Source of the DNA: Cellulomonas sp. S1-8
GTDB lineage: Bacteria; Actinomycetota; Actinomycetes; Actinomycetales; Cellulomonadaceae
DNA: 64,000 bases
NCBI RefSeq assembly: GCF_026184235.1
Contig: NZ_CP110806.1
Span: forward strand, 2,976,001 to 3,040,000
Direction: 5' to 3'
The position numbers were made by a program, and so were the translations under genes. This document shows positions 62,698 to 64,000 of this stretch, one piece after another. Each line of letters starts with the position of its first letter. Position 1 is the stretch's first letter. The notes beneath the pieces are model-generated. The model searched no databases and was not told where the DNA came from. It saw nothing but the letters and a program-made list of their open reading frames with translations.

Positions 62698-64000
62698 CCT
62701 GGAGGACCTCATGGCACGCGCCGCCGTGGACGTCGAGGCGTCCGTGGCGCCGGTGCCGACCGAGACGCTGAGCAGGCTGCGCGGGGTCGTGCGCCGCCGC
62801 CGGCTGCGGCGGCACGCGGTCGAGTCGGTCGGCGCCCTGGCGGTCGTCGGCGCGGTCGCCGTCGCGGCGGTGCTGGGCGGGCAGCACGACCCTCTGCCTG
62901 CCGTCGACCCGACGCCCGCACCGACCGTGTCGGTGACACCCTCACCGACGCCGAGCCCCACCTCCACCCCGTCGCCCAGCCCCGGCGTCGAGGCCGCCGG
63001 GCCCGTGGTGCGCGAGGCGGAGATCGCCGACGCGACGGTGCTGGCGCGGCTGTCGGCACCACGCACGGGCGAGGTGTGGACCACGCCGCAGCGCGTGGAC
63101 CCGCTGCTCGCGGCCCGCCCGCGCGAGGCCGCCGACGACTGGTACCTGGTCGGCCACCGGGGCGCGGCGGACATCTACGCGACGACCGGGTCCACGGCAT
63201 CCTTGACGGAGGGGGAGATCTTCCTCTACCGCCTCCATGTCGCCCTCTACGAGCACGAGGCGGGCGTGCTGCGCCGCATCGTCTGCCCCAGCGCGCGGAC
63301 GGGCGACGCCTGTAGCCCGAGGGCCCCCGACCCGGCCGTCGAGGATGACAGCGCGACGTTCTACGACACGCTCACGCCACCGCGGACCGTCCGGCTGCCC
63401 GGCGGCTACACCGTGCGGACGGGCGCGACCTGGACCACGGACGGTGAGCCGATGGGCGACATGGGGTGGGTCGTGCTCGGGCACGACGTGCGGCTGCTCG
63501 CCGACCTCGGCGGCGGCCTGCAGGTCGTCGAACGGACGGTCCCCGCCGACCCGGAAGCGCCGGAGGGGCTGCGGACGGTGCAGTTCGCGCTGCGACTCCC
63601 GTACGGCGCGCTCGTCGACCTGGCCCAGGCCGACGTGCCGGGGGGTGACAGCGCGACGATCACCTGGGACGACGGGGTGTCGCGGGCCGACGACTCGCCG
63701 TGGGACTCACGCACGGCGCCACCCGGCGGCCGCTCCTGCGGCAGCGGGATGTTCTCGGCCCAGACGGCCGGGTTCGACCCCAGCGCCTGGACCCCCGCGG
63801 GCAGGACGTCCGACGGACGAACCGTCTACACGCCCGCACCCGGCAGGCTGGAGCTCGCGACGGTCGTCTTCGACTGGCAGGAGAAGAACTCCCGGACACT
63901 GAACCCGGACGACGCCCTGAACGGCCTGGAGGGCGCCGACGCGTACCCGTTCGACTCGGTCGAGCAGCTCGTCGCCGAGCGCGCGCTGTTCGCGCTGCAG
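62687..64000 (+). CDS. Membrane protein partner of the ECF sigma factor (partial, runs off the window)
   Basis: An open frame of 438 codons to the end of the window. A 48-residue Arg-rich cytoplasmic part (MAGDLEDLMARAAVDVEASV) leads to one helix (VGALAVVGAVAVAAVLGG, about 49-66). A Pro/Thr/Ser linker and a large extracytoplasmic domain follow (WYLVGHRGAADIYATTGST, GGYTVRTGATWTTDG). The GTG at 62687 follows GGAGG by seven bases. It is probably an anti-sigma or sensor protein by position; no known anti-sigma motif such as a ZAS zinc motif is seen. Confidence 0.65.

Overview
The window is a very high-GC chromosome segment from an actinobacterium, most likely Cellulomonas or a close relative in the Cellulomonadaceae. 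The evidence is the conserved actinobacterial block nudC / adnB-adnA / TetR-DUF3107 / ferritin-like / DEAD-box helicase, heavy use of GTG starts, many leaderless promoters (TANNNT about 6-8 bases before the start codon), and a set of secreted plant-polysaccharide enzymes with CBM2 modules. I see no tRNA or rRNA gene, no CRISPR array and no insertion sequence.

1-17.6 kb is mostly housekeeping: the start of nudC, a phosphotransferase-fold protein, the AdnAB helicase-nuclease, a TetR regulator, DUF3107, a ferritin-like protein, a DEAD-box RNA helicase with a long leader, MarC and PHP-domain genes, an aminopeptidase P, a GSP17M-type stress protein and an MgtE_N/CBS protein. 17.5-28 kb holds DUF1003, a lipoprotein, Mrp, a secreted GH10-CBM2 xylanase, a DeoR-type regulator, and a four-gene operon: a lipoprotein paralogous to the first one, a membrane-fusion protein, an ABC ATPase and a MacB-type permease. 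28-36.6 kb holds exonuclease III, a VOC protein, glyA-folD behind a clear ZTP riboswitch, a divergent MarR/EamA pair with a palindromic operator, a SigE-family sigma factor with a membrane partner, a GNAT gene and purU.

36.7-39 kb encodes a secreted CE1-like esterase with CBM2 and a small membrane protein. 39-51.6 kb is a duplicated sugar-import locus: two tandem five-gene copies of substrate-binding lipoprotein, two-domain ATPase, permease, ROK regulator and an extra single-domain ATPase. The neighbouring 1951-residue secreted protein carries two complete GH13 catalytic domains (alpha-amylase type and pullulanase type) and three X25-like modules. A plausible reading is that polymers are cut outside the cell and sugars enter through the duplicated importers.

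58.2-61 kb is an atypical patch. A QueD-QueC pair and a convergent gene of unknown function sit between two decayed genes, an isochorismatase-like hydrolase and an OmpA-like protein. The QueC homologue has an unexplained C-terminal extension of about 125-130 residues. No queE or 7-cyano-7-deazaguanine-using enzyme is visible. The window ends with malate dehydrogenase and a second ECF sigma factor/membrane partner pair that runs off the end.
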